From positions 372,001-436,000 of the forward strand of contig JABVXV010000004.1 in NCBI GenBank assembly GCA_013365325.1: 64,000 nt of DNA, given 5' to 3'. The notes below the pieces were generated by a model that did not search any database, was not told where the DNA came from, and was given only the letters and a program-made list of their open reading frames with translations. The stretch comes from Dipetalonema caudispina. Its lineage: Eukaryota; Nematoda; Chromadorea; Rhabditida; Onchocercidae. Positions within the stretch are counted from its first letter, which is position 1. Each line of letters begins with the position of its first letter. A program made the position numbers and the translations under genes. This document shows positions 34,285-47,400 of the stretch, piece by piece.

Positions 34285-37200
34285 TGTTTTAAATATAAGT
34301 TTTCCGGATGCTATCTTGATATCCGGCAACATTCAATAGAGAAAAGAAAGAGGATTACAGAGGCGGAACAGTCTTTACTAAATGTTAACTTCAAGAGGCA
34401 TACCGATAAGAAGAGATGTGCCTTCGCCATCGACGATGGCCTCTCGCTTCCACTGAATTCCTTTTTTCCCTGTAGTTACTGTTAAAAAAGTAGTGTAAGC
34501 AAATTGAAACTCACTATTTGTTCAACTTTGACCTCCGCTTGATAGGCAGAATTGTTGTTTAAATTTAGCAATGCTTCATGAAATAGTTCAATTAGATTAC
34601 TGCTTAATATACGATGGAAGAAGAAGATCGAGGCCTACACTTTTCTCTCTTTCTCATTCAGAACGGATCAAAATCACAACTCGGAGGACACATTTATATT
34701 TGCAATTCTGTTTTTATATCACAACGAAAAATATCAAAATTAGAGAGCAATCTTATTGTAATCTGTTCTGATCTGAAGTAAAGATAATCATTGTATTTTG
34801 CAAGATACCTTACAAAAAAATTATGCAAATGTTCCCGTTCTAATAAATTATAGAAATTATACTGTTATAACAGAAATGAATGGGAATACAGTAGAAATTG
34901 GGATTGGAAAATAGAAAAGAAAAAAAGATAGCAATAGACGGTGGCAATTCTACAAATGGCTGTAAGTAAAGTATCCAATTTGTTGATGATGAAGATAAAT
35001 CAGTTGAAATGAACTGATCGTGGTCATGAAGAAAAAAACACCGGCTAGTATGATCGTAAAAAAGAGACATTCTCTTTTGACTAATTCATTATCTATTCAG
35101 AAAAAGATCTTTAATAAGTCTATTAAAAGAAGTGCGATAGGATGCTCGGATGGACTTGTTCAATGTTGAACGGAACGGATATGGTTGTTGATAGCAACAA
35201 GGGTATGAATAAATCGACATGAGCGATCTAAAAGGAAACAAAAGAGGAATGAGAGCGGTAATTTGTTCCTTAAGAGTAAGTTGTTATCGGCAATCAAGGA
35301 GAGACAATAAAACATGGAACTGCAATGTTGTTAATCTTGATATTCACTGAACTTGAATAATAAACTGCGTTCTTCTTTACTTCAAATCCACTTTTACTTA
35401 CACTTTCTACCGCTGTTTATGCGCAGTTCTTCTCAAATTGATATTTTCAATTATGTGATAGATGTGTCAGGAGTATAATAAAACTTTGTTTTATATATTA
35501 TGAACAATAAATAAATCAAAGGCTTAGTTGATGAAAGATCAACAAATTTCTTATTCCTTTTCTCATCTCTTATCTATATATTTATTTAGAAAATCCTGTT
35601 GATCTTCTCATAAAGAATTAAATTTTATGCATGCAGAAGATGTAAACTTTTTGACCTAAAATTCACTTTCTAATTTACAGGATCTGACTATCTTTCAACT
35701 TTTTCAATAAAAGAAAAGAAATTTAAGGAATGCATGGGAAGTTAAAAAAAATTGTTTTTCATTCCAATCATAGAAATTCCAGTTTAGTTTAATATTCTCC
35801 TTTTCCTCCAATCCTGAATGAATATCAACTTTGATTTTTGCAAATATTTATGCTAAGTGATGCTATCTATCGTACCATTCCACATAAAATCATTATTTCA
35901 CTATCACTATTTGAGATAATATATGGAATTGCAAATAAACTGTAATGAAATACAGATTTGACTTTTAATTTGCAACTATTATGAACTATCAAAAAGAATG
36001 TTCAGATTAGAATTCAAGGAAAATTAAGAATTTCTATCCCTTGAATTATTCGAGATACTTCTACTGCTTTTTATACCCGATCCACGGAAGGAACAGGTGA
36101 CATATGTCCGATGTTGCAAGATTCATAAATATTCTCTTCTTGATCAACTATTTACAAACAAAAATCACTAACAAAGAAAATTTTAAAAAGAAAACGTCCA
36201 AAGTTTAATTAATGGTTTCTTGCGGCCTAATGCATGATCGCCCTGCCCACCTCGTTTGAAATACTCTCAGAATTTCTTCTTTTTCGATTGAAAAAGAAAA
36301 ATTTTGGTAGATGAATTTATCTCCACTAGTTCAAACTTGTATAACAATTGAACTTATTAGAACCAAATTAACTTCTATTGAAAATATATACTTGACTCCT
36401 TCTCAGTTGGTCAGTTAGATTAAGGTCACTGAAGATAAAAAATGTGAAGTCACTGAAAGTTCATTGAATTTCAAACATTTTTGAAATCTTTTTGGAAGAT
36501 TTTATTTTATTTTTCAATTGTTACAGAAATGAAAAACAGAATGATAAAGCCTTTATTAGAAATTGTTGATTTTTCATCCGAAGAGTATTTTTAATTTTTT
36601 GAAAATCCAAACACTTTTTTTTTTGATAAACTTGAATCTCCTCTGTTTCAGTTTTTCCGGAATGTATTAGCCTCTTAATGGTTTGTGCAAGAAAGTTGGA
36701 AAATAATACAGTCGAGAGGCTTTTCTGTTTATATTACTTTTCCTATTAATATCTTATTACTGTCTTCATCAGTAAGCGTATATTTATTGCATTACTGTAC
36801 TTGAAGTATATATGGTAGCTTAGGCAAAGTTACATTCAATGTTACTTTACTTATTACCGATAATGAGAATTTTATTTTATTTTGATAGACTGACTAAATT
36901 TCTTTGTAGAAAGAGATAAAAAAAGAATAAATTTGATATGTACGGTCAACATTCTGCGTTTCACGATAGCATTCTTGAATTAATCACCATTTTAATCATG
37001 TCCCTTAATTAATCCTTTATTGATTGTGTAGTTAGTGTACACCGTGGAGTAAATTAAATTCGAAAAGTTAATCATATGATCCCAGCCAATTACTACAAAG
37101 TTCACTTAACTTTAGGAAATGAAAACTTCCACTAGGCAAGAGAAAGATACACGGTGTGTATCGGCTGGATAATTATTGTTCCCTTTAACTCAAAACCCTG

Positions 37201-40200
37201 TGTATCAAGTGATCATTTATAAAATGAAATAAAGCTAGTTAAAAAAAAAAATGCTTTCTGCTGAGGTTTTTATTACGAACTTTAGTTGCAATTTACAGAA
37301 CTTAGAAATTACTAAACAATGAACATTTGTAAATTTTGTGACAAATATGAAAGAATATTTTGTGGAAAAGTAATGAGAAAAGAGGGAGTTGCAAATTCAC
37401 AAGCACTGTGTTTACCTTTCATTATCGATAAAAGATTGATTTGAAAATATCAAATTCTTCAGAACATTCTGTTTATAAAGGTGCGGTAATATTTTTTGCC
37501 AAGAACTACACTCTCTTTAAATTTCGAAATGAATCACTAATGAATTGCATTGAATTCTTAAATGAATTACTGGCGAACTGCTCTAAATTTTTAAATGGAA
37601 TCACTAATGAATTAGATATCATAGCAGAAATTTAATGCAAAATCAAAATGTTGAAAAATTTTCAGGAAAAGATAAATGATCGTCATTTATATGCACAAAG
37701 GGAAGTAGTGATAACAATCAGATAACTTTTCTGGCAAATATCTTTGTGATCAACAAAGTATTCTGCTTTTACTGTGGCGTATAGTCAGTCGGTCACCGTC
37801 CTTAACCGGTTTTTCCTTTCTTTGAATCATTCATTTGAAAGCAATTTTTCTCCCGCTCCTCTTACTCTCAACCCTTTCCCCGTATTTCTCTCTCGGGAAG
37901 ATACCAATAGCCCCATATTTACTATTATTACTTTTATGATTACCAATCTGACTACTATCATCATCAATATTATTAATTAGTACATTTTCTTCAACAATGG
38001 AATTATTATCACAAAACTATCAGCGCCGTAGCTTGTTGCTGATACATTAATTAAAAGAAGCTTAATGATAATATTCAACAAATAATGTAGCTTAGTGTGA
38101 TATGTTGTTGTAACTATGGTGCAATTGATTAAGGTACTAACATACTGTTTCAGGAACGAATTACAATATTTATAACTAAGTTAATAACTTCTCTCCTTTG
38201 TTTTCTTCCACCAATCTAATTCTTCTTCAGTAACCCAAGCAAAGAAGACCATCAATGATCTTATCTTTACTCTGAAGAGAAGCAGGGTAAGATAGAGTAG
38301 TGATCGGTTGATATGCCACATCTAATTTTAGAAGTAAGAAAAAAAAAGGATCAAAATTGTTTGGCTGAGATAAATAGCTATGAAAGGAAACCCCAAGAAA
38401 GGCGTCATGTATTGTGAAAAAAGAACAAATTGGATGAAGGATGAATAAAAAATTTGTTTGGGTATTGAGATCTGATGAACAGCCCCTTTGTAATGTTTCA
38501 GGTTTATTTCTGATTCGCGCAGGCGCAAACTAGATAATGAAGATATGGTTGGTGGATAGTTAGATATAGCGATGTATCGCCATAATAGTGACCCATTACA
38601 CCCTTTCCGAGAACTGTCCCTAAAAACTGACCTAATGCCATTGTAGAAGTAATCCTTTCCATTCTTTCCTTCCGACAGATGGAAATAGAGCAGTGCAATT
38701 AACATCACATTTCTCTCTCTCTTACTGTGCCGTTTTCTTCCCTCGTTCACAAAAACAACTGTTATCATCCTGACACCATTTTACATAACGGAATTACCTA
38801 TTTCAAGATTTTCAATCATTCTTTGAAAATTCTCTTCTCCTCTCTCACTTTCATTCTTCAACCTGTCTCATTCTAACCTGTTGTCTTTGCATTCAGTTCA
38901 ATGGACCGTTATTCAATTTTCAGAGTAATCATCTCATCTTTTATTCCCGAATATCGAATGAACTTTAAAAAAAAAAGCAGAAGATTCGATCGTTCAATCA
39001 ATGAAACTGGCTGGATTATACTGAGATAGAGATCCACCCTCGACAGGATCAAAATGACGCATATGAGAAACTTTACGTCACAGACGAGTTTTCTCGTCAA
39101 ACAACAATCATTTCGGAATCTGCCAGGAACTCATCTCCGATTCTACAATTTGCTACATACGGAAGGATTACAATTTCATGCTCAGCTGTTTCATAGCTAA
39201 ATATGCAGTATCGCGCACATTACAGTACTGTTAAAGATCGACCGAATGCACATACAGTATACGATGCGAAGGATATTCGAAGAATTTATTAGTGTAAATG
39301 ACTTCCACAGACTATAATGCAATCTCTTTCAAACATCTGTGGAATAAATGAGCACATGTCATCCATAAAAGACTGTTACAATTTTTAAGATTCTTTGTAG
39401 TAACTGGCGAATTATGAACCTATTTCATGCGTAAAAAAAGATTGTTTAGTACAAAAATAAATTTAAAAGGGTGAATAAAGTGGAGGAAAAATTAAAAATG
39501 AGCGCAACTGGGGGCAAGGGTCGAAGAAATACGAGCAGCTGAACCGAGGACATGTCGCTCTCAGTACTTCAAGGTCGAACATTTTCAATGAATAAATAAT
39601 CAGAAAAAGTGCCAAAGAATGAAAAAGTTATCAAATCCTTCGCACCGTACTCCATCTAAAACATGTACTTGTTCTACTTAGGTTGGAGGTTATTCTTGAA
39701 ACATTGGTACTCTTAAAAGTATTCACCAAAGATACCTTCGCTTAGACCTGAATCATGCTATTTCATTGCCAATGTCCAAATATACGTTGCCTTCATCGCA
39801 ACATGCCAGCTTACAGCAAGCTTTACAACATCGACCAATTCAGTCATTTCTGTTGGGATGGGATTGAGAATTTGATTTCAGTGGAATTTTCCTAGTTAAA
39901 TTATTCTTATCGGTAATTATCGCCCTTCTCCACTACTTATAAGTGTACTTCATGTGTAATTTTTAGCAATTATTTACTTAATTTAATCAACACGACATTA
40001 TAAATAACTAAAAGTGAGCACAATATGACAACAGAAACATTAAGGGAAAAGAACAGTAAGTATTCACGTAGAGAAAATAAGGCACTTCTATAAACAAACC
40101 GGATAGTTTCTAGCAATTTTTGTTGTTCATTTTCCGGAAAATCCAGAAATTATAGAGCAAACGCATGATATTCAAATCAGTCATTGTAAAATGAATGTTA

Positions 40201-40694
40201 ATTATCGTGGTAATGATACAGCATTACTGTACAAACAACGACCAATACATCCATCAAAATATCTCCAGCTGTCGTGGTGAATTATTCAGAATAATGCAGG
40301 ACGCCCATAATGAAAGGGAAAAATTCATTCCATTCTGGAACAGCTTTTCTCTAAAACTCGTTTTCTCCATTATCGTCTCGAATAAGAGAACTGGAAGGCC
40401 TAAAATTGGGGATATTTTGTTGCATGGAAACAACTGTCATGCAGAATGACAGTTGAACTTTCACCGGTCAATTCTCGACGGTGCAAGGTGCATGTGTACC
40501 GAAAAAAAAAAAAAACACGACAGATATCGGAAAAAAAACGACTCAATCTCCGTAACAAAAGACATTACGAACAACGATAGTAACACAACGCATAAATGAA
40601 AAATGGAACGAGAAGACGAGATAGGAGGACGGGAAAAACGGGGAAATATTATACAAGGTGGCGTGAAAAGTGAATATCACAGTAGAGTGGACGA
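34285..40694. other. Large AT-rich intergenic region between the VWA and LRP genes
   Basis: About 6.4 kb between two - strand genes. The right end must hold the LRP 3' UTR (with an A14 run on the + strand near 40502-40515), the left end the VWA promoter. The only unusually long ORF is 146 codons at 38328-38768 (-), unrecognised. A perfect 7-bp hairpin with a 3-nt loop lies at 37146-37162. No tRNA, known microRNA or transposon was recognised. Confidence 0.6.
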
Positions 40695-41480
40695 CTACAC
40701 ATCGGTGACCTCATCGTTGTTGCTTACAAGCATCGTTTTATCGTTCCCTTCTTTCAGCATTCTCCTGGGCGGTAATGGTGCATTTGGCCTTAGATCTGAA
40801 TGAGGTGCTGAAACAAACCATAGCTTGCAGTATGAAAGTAACTTAATAATCTACTCCATTTCTCATCAAGCACTACAGATGTAAACTTATTTTTAACAAT
40901 TAATTTAATTAAAGTGAAAGAGAATGAAACATTTTAATCGTTCAGAGTTGTACTACAACATATGAACAAAAATTACCAATAACAGAAGAAGAAGGTTCAG
41001 GTTTCATATCAATTGAAGCAAAAGAGTGTGCTCGCGATGCAGCATTGCTAGTTGATATTTCAGTGGATGACGGTATCACGGAAGAAGATCGAATCGATTG
41101 AGTATCAGATGATTCTTCCATCTCGTATACTGGATTTGAAAATGTTGTCGATGAAGCTACTGTGTTGGCTTGTAGTTGTACCATACCGTATTCCACTGGT
41201 GTTGTATCACTCTACAACAATACAGCGTAAGTGAATGCGCTTCTGCATGACACAAATAGCGATGTAGACTTACTGGCTTAGGATCGAGCACCGGATTGCT
41301 GAATGAAATGACATTTCCGTGAAATGAAACAGCTCCATCGGCAGCTTCATTTTTTTTGAATAGTAAAAGACGCTTCCTATAAAGGTTCGTCCCAACTAGA
41401 GCCATCAACGCAACACAGGATAACAATGAAACTAACAGCAATGCCGCCAATAGAGCATTCGAACGAAACCGACCAATTAA
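40695..41480 (-). other. Transmembrane helix and cytoplasmic tail of LRP
   Basis: Exon 41274-41480 encodes a hydrophobic helix ([20 protein letters not shown]) followed by basic YRKR, so the C-terminus is cytoplasmic. The tail of about 150 aa, continued in exons 40977-41211 and 40695-40807, has FSNPVL, FSNPVY (an FxNPxY endocytosis motif), a Ser/Thr-rich middle, PLPPRR (SH3-type) and the C-terminal residues TDV (class I PDZ ligand form). The stop is TAG at 40695-40697. Confidence 0.92.
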
Positions 41481-44400
41481 CTGAAAATTGAATAAATCAC
41501 ATTTTCGTTGCTTTCATTAATTTATTCATGAGGAAATTCTTTTTTTTTTTGTTCATCTTTCACAACATTTCATTAAATTAATTTCAAAACTGAATAATCC
41601 TTGAGCCATTTTCTTCAATGTTGCAATGTGTATGGAAGGAAAAATTTTTCAATCCTATTTTTTTCAGAGCGTAAATTACAGTCAATATGGACAGTGAAAT
41701 TTGAAAATTTTCTGTTAAACAAACAGTCGTTGTTTATATTGCACAGCTTGATTTCCAATATTATCAATTTTGATTAAAATAACATAGCTGTTGCAATGTG
41801 TATGGATTTAATAAAAAAAAAATGTGTATTAATAAAACTTCTCAGTTGTTACATTCATCTTCCTGAAATGAAAAAGCAGACAAACCTGTCGGGATACAGT
41901 AGAACCTTTCTGGCATTGCTCTCCTTCAAAATCACCACAATCACAGTAACCATCCAACTGGCATATACCACCGTTCTGACATTCACATTGTTTTGGAATT
42001 GGTAACTCATCCACTCTAGTACCGGCACACGAACCATCCTAAAAATAACACTCATATATTCTCACAATTTTAAGAAACAAATAGATAAACTTCTTGATAT
42101 AATAAGGCAAAAAATCGGCTGATGAGCGAATAATCAAAATGATCAAAGCAGCTGTCCAGAATTAATATCTGTGCTCCTGAAAAACTCCACATTGCGGTAT
42201 TTATGCTGCTACCAGTTTATGATAAAATTTAAATAACTATTTCAAAATAATATTTTCCTTCTCAGAAATATGATTCCTTAAAAAACCGAAATCCATTACT
42301 AGCTACTCTTTCGTCTTACCCACTTTCCTACCTAGATGGAAAGGAAACGTTCACATCTCATCACAGAAAATATTTTATCAAATCCCTTAATCTATTCATT
42401 AGTCCATTCTCAGTCATTGATAATTTAACTTTCCCCATTTCAAAAAGAAAAAAATCAGCATCGAACATCAGATATTGTCAGATTTTCTTAAAAGATTGAT
42501 GCCCTTTGTATCAGCTGGCTGTAATAACAGAGGGAAGAACACGTGTTACGTTAACTGGTTCTCAGAGTCCTGATGACATGTCGAGTTTTTCGCGTAAATC
42601 TTTCCTTTATATCAGGAATTTCAACTATTAGCCAAATTTCTTCCCAAGACTCTATTTAACTTTTAATACTGATGCACGATCCTCGAATTATAGCATTATT
42701 CATATATTTAATTATAAGAAGTAAACAGAATTTTAGAAGTTAAATTTGGCTTGCTTTGCAATTTATCGATCCATTCAATAATATTTTTCGTTTTTTCGTG
42801 AAATATACTTCAACTAACATCAAGCTGTGGCGATTCATCGGGGCACAAGCATGTGTACGCATTTAGGGGCAATTCAGCACACAAATGACTGCATGCAGCT
42901 TGCGAACATGCTGACACAGCACGTGATGTGTCACGGACGAAGCGCTGGTGAACGCGAATATTGTGTGCATTTGGGATACTAGATGCTAACACGCTGATAC
43001 GACCACGACCGAACTTATCCTGCAATTATATTGATTTCAATTATATTGATAATGAAATGATCCATTTCATTATCACCGATGATATTAAGGGCGAATGGTC
43101 AACACAAACTACCTGTACAAATAAATCCTGGCTTTCTTTGGAAGCCCAATAGAGATTATTCTCGAACACATCTATTGTCCATGGCATCCGACTATCCACT
43201 ATAACTGTTGTTCGCTTTGTACCTATAATTTAATCACGAATATACCATTCAGTAATAGACTTTGAATGCATGCTAAAACTGTATACTGTAAGAATCAGTA
43301 TACTGTAACTAAATAATGGCATCTTCCAGTGAACCAATCATCTCTAATACCGTCAATTTGAACAGTATAAAATTACTAACCATCTGGTAAGACTGATTCC
43401 ACTTTGCGATACTTTGGATCTGCCCAATATATTCGATTGTCTTTACCTTCGTCAACAGTCAATGAAGTTGGCGAATAAATGAGCTCTTTTACAACAACCT
43501 AGAAAGGTACATCGATTAAAATAATGGATCCAATTAAAATAGAGAATATAGATAGGGGACAAATATTTACAATTAGTTAAGATTTATGCAACTGCTTCCT
43601 TTTAATATCATTGCAAAAATGTCTCTTCATCAAAGACATCACAACTGAAAGATAAATATTATTGCATTTCGAAGACATACATCACGATGTTTTCCATCCA
43701 TATCGGCACATTCAATTTTCGCATCAAATCCGGCATCCGCAAAACATATTCTTCCGATCTGTGGCAATGTGATAACAGCAGTTGGAATATGAAGCCGTCC
43801 TTTAATCACAGTTCGCAAATAACGACCATCCGATTTCGCCATATATATTGTACCTTCACCGCCTTTACTACCTGCTTGCTCCGTGTGTCTTTTCTTTCTG
43901 GCTATAAATCCTGCAGCTTCCTCATCTGATATTGCTGCGAGATATATATTCCTACAATATTTGATTATTATATAATCCATTTCAAAGATTTTAAGTTCCT
44001 TAAATTTATACCGCATACAATAACCTGTTTGTTTTATAAATTGAAATGAATGAAACGTATCAGATGATATAATCAGTATATGGCAAATGGAAAGGAAAAA
44101 TTACCCTGTAAGATAGTCAATGGAAAGTGCGGAAGGTGAAGACTTTAAATCCTTGAAATCAATATTAAGTTCCTGACCAGCATGCGATTGATTGCCTAGA
44201 ATATAAGAATAATATTTAGAAATACAGACAGAAAAATAAAATTGATTTTTCTTACCATTCAAAATGTTATCCTTGAATGGAACACTGTTCACAAGGGAGA
44301 AGCAATATGAAATATGTAATCAATACTAAATATGACTTAATTTTAAGGACATACCTCTAGGCAGTGCGGATCGGTAAACTTTGCGCTTTTGATTATCAAT

Positions 44401-47400
44401 CCAGAACATTAGTCCCCTGCGTGGATCGAAGTCTACTGCAATGATATCATTCTGATCAAGAGTACCCGCTGCATGACGATTCATTTCGCCTGCATGTGCA
44501 AGATTCAACTGCACCACTTCTCCATCTGCTGCTACCATTATCAGCGGTGGATCCCCCTGCAAATTTTAATAACACTTTAAACTGTAAACACAAATCAGTC
44601 AGTAATAGTGGACTGACTTCTTCCTAAGAAGAAAAATAATGGATAAAAAGAATATCAAACTTTAGCACGGCAATCCTTGCCAGTCATTGCTCCTACAACC
44701 ACGTTGTTTTCGAAGTCCTCAAGACAGCGACAAAGATATGATCCTTTGGTATTCAGACAGCTCTAAAAATGAACTTTTTCTAGGAGAATAAATCCAATCG
44801 ATATGTTCTGTCTTACGCTTCCAAATGTCTAATGTGAATATCATTCCGTACAATTGTTTTAATAAATTCAAAGACAGTCATCACCTGAGTACATGTATTA
44901 TTTCCCGCACATTCATCAATATCAATGCAATCATACGGATCATCTGGGTTCGGTTGAAATCCATCTCGGCAATGACAATAGTAACCATCAGTAACGTCCG
45001 TACACAAATGTTTACAATTTCCATTTTCATTATTTGTTTCACATGTAATTCCTTTCCTTTTTACTGTAATAATGTCCTATTAAAAACAAGTACCTCGTAA
45101 TCAACTATCAAATTCCAACAATTTTGGCATGCACAATATCCTACTGTGTACATAAATATATGAACAGCTAAATTCAAGTGAGATATTTCATCTAAAATAG
45201 AAGGTCTGAAAGTTGAAAGAAGAATAACAATAAAGCTCATCCACCATTATTGCCGATGATCACAATCGTACACATATAGAGAATGGTTAAATTGTGTTAC
45301 TATATGTTATCGTGCTTCAAAATGTATTAATTTTGCATAATGAAATGTATTTACCACATCCAATTTCATCACTAGCATCACCACAATCGTCGTTGTGATT
45401 GCAAGCCAATGATGCATTGATGCATTTACCATTAGTGCATTTGAATTGATTGGTATTACAATCGCCATATTCAGAGAATGAGCTGCACATGGACAAATGC
45501 TCATCTGAATGGTCAAATGGTCCACAATCATTGATACCGTTACATAACTGCAACAGAAGCAAAAAATGGGTATATCACTGTCAAAGAAATGTCATACAAA
45601 GGAAAGAGTAGTTGTAACCTGTAAAATGTTGAGGCAAAGTCTGGAATGAGCGCAACGGAAACGAAGAGGCGGGTCACAGAGTGCACTCTTGCAATGTTCA
45701 TTTGTTTCATCAGAATTATCACCACAATCGTTATCACCATCACAAATGAATTTACGTGGGATACACACTGAATTACGGCATTCGAATTCAAACGGACTAC
45801 ATTCACGGCGGCTCAGCTGGAAATTACGCCAAAGATAAGTAACGAATGATCAAAGGACTGATGACTTCTGTTTTATTTAGAATGCAGAGAGTATGAAAGT
45901 GTCACTTTCATACAACATTCTTAATCAGCTTACATGATTTTCGCAGTGAGATTCATCAGAAGCATTTGGACAATCGCGTCGACGATCGCACCAACGATGT
46001 TCAGGTATGCAAGTACCATCGTCACACTTCATGTATCCTACATTACATTCACGCATCTTGCACTGCGACTCATCTATACCATCACCGCACTGTACAGTAC
46101 CATCGCAAACCTGTAATTTATTGATTCCTAACCTTCCTCCAAAAATGTTCAATTGAAATTCTCTCTAACGGATAAACTCCACTCCACTCAAGACTCGTCT
46201 CTCTTACTTATCCCATCTTTCTTCATAACTTACTACTTCGATGATGAGTTGAAAAATACGATAGAATTATGGAATTTATCATCCCACCTTATTTCCAGGA
46301 ATACAACGGCCATCAGTGCATCGAAATTCAGATTCTGAACAGGGTCTAGATGTGCCTCCACATGAAGGATCCGTTTCATCGGAATCATCACCGCAGTCAT
46401 TTTCGCTATCACACATCCATCTTCTGAAAAAAGAGATTGTATATTAACCTGATAAAACATAAAGAACCGGTTTATTTGATTTATTATTTGATTTATTGAC
46501 TTATATTTCATTCAACGCTATTCGCTGCACACAATAGAATTAATATGATACTAACTTCGGAATACATTTTCCAGATGTGGCGCATCGAAATTCACCAATG
46601 TCATCACAAGCTGGACATCGATCCATTATTTCATCTGAATTATCACGGCAGTCATCTTGTCCATTACAGAATGCCCAATTCGGTATGCATCTGCAATGGT
46701 ATGATGTTCAAAGTCTAACAAACACAATGCTGATGCCATTGTGATGCTTCTTGAGGAAATCCCAGATGCATCTCAAAACCACTAATGAAAATCATTTGAA
46801 CCATTTCATCGAACACAAGAATGACTAAAAAAAACACTAAATTTTTGTTTAAATCCTTTTTGTGTTAATTTCTCTATGGACGAATTGAGAAGGAACCTGT
46901 AAGAGGTAGAGCATCGAGTCCATCCTTTGCGACATTCGGTATTAATGCATTCTGGAGGCTCATCTGAACCATCACCGCAATCATCATCGTTGTCACACTT
47001 CCACATCTTCGGTATACATTTGTGATTAGAGCAACGAAATTCTTCCGCAGTACAGTTTCGCTCCTTATTTTCTTGAAATAACACATTAAAGTCAAAAGCA
47101 AAAAAGAGAAAGCATTATCGTTGTAAGTAATAAAGTTGATAGGAAATCTCCAGCAGTAAACATGCCACGATTGCATGATATTCCATGGGGATTCACCGTT
47201 ACAATTCTGCCAGTTTCTATAAATTTTATATTGATAATAAAGAATGAGTAAAATGAACGAACTGCATATAGCATCTGCTTCATCGGATCGATCGCCACAG
47301 TCATCGTCTCCATCACAAATGAATCTTTTAGGAATGCATTTACCGGTTGATGCACATTTGAACATCCATGGATCACATGGCTTATCACATTCTACCTGAA

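Noticed and set aside
37146..37162. Perfect 7-bp hairpin, considered as a microRNA precursor
   Set aside because: The stem is too short and the loop only 3 nt; no known microRNA seed was recognised.
44257..44286. Possible micro-exon in LRP reading [10 protein letters not shown]
   Set aside because: Its phase does not fit the upstream exon, while direct joining of 44355-44556 to 44105-44195 keeps the frame and gives ALPRGNQSHAG.
44825..45100. Antisense ORFs over LRP exons (also 43687-43929, 52223-52585, 41796-42005)
   Set aside because: They mirror real coding exons on the - strand and lack their own motifs or splice logic.
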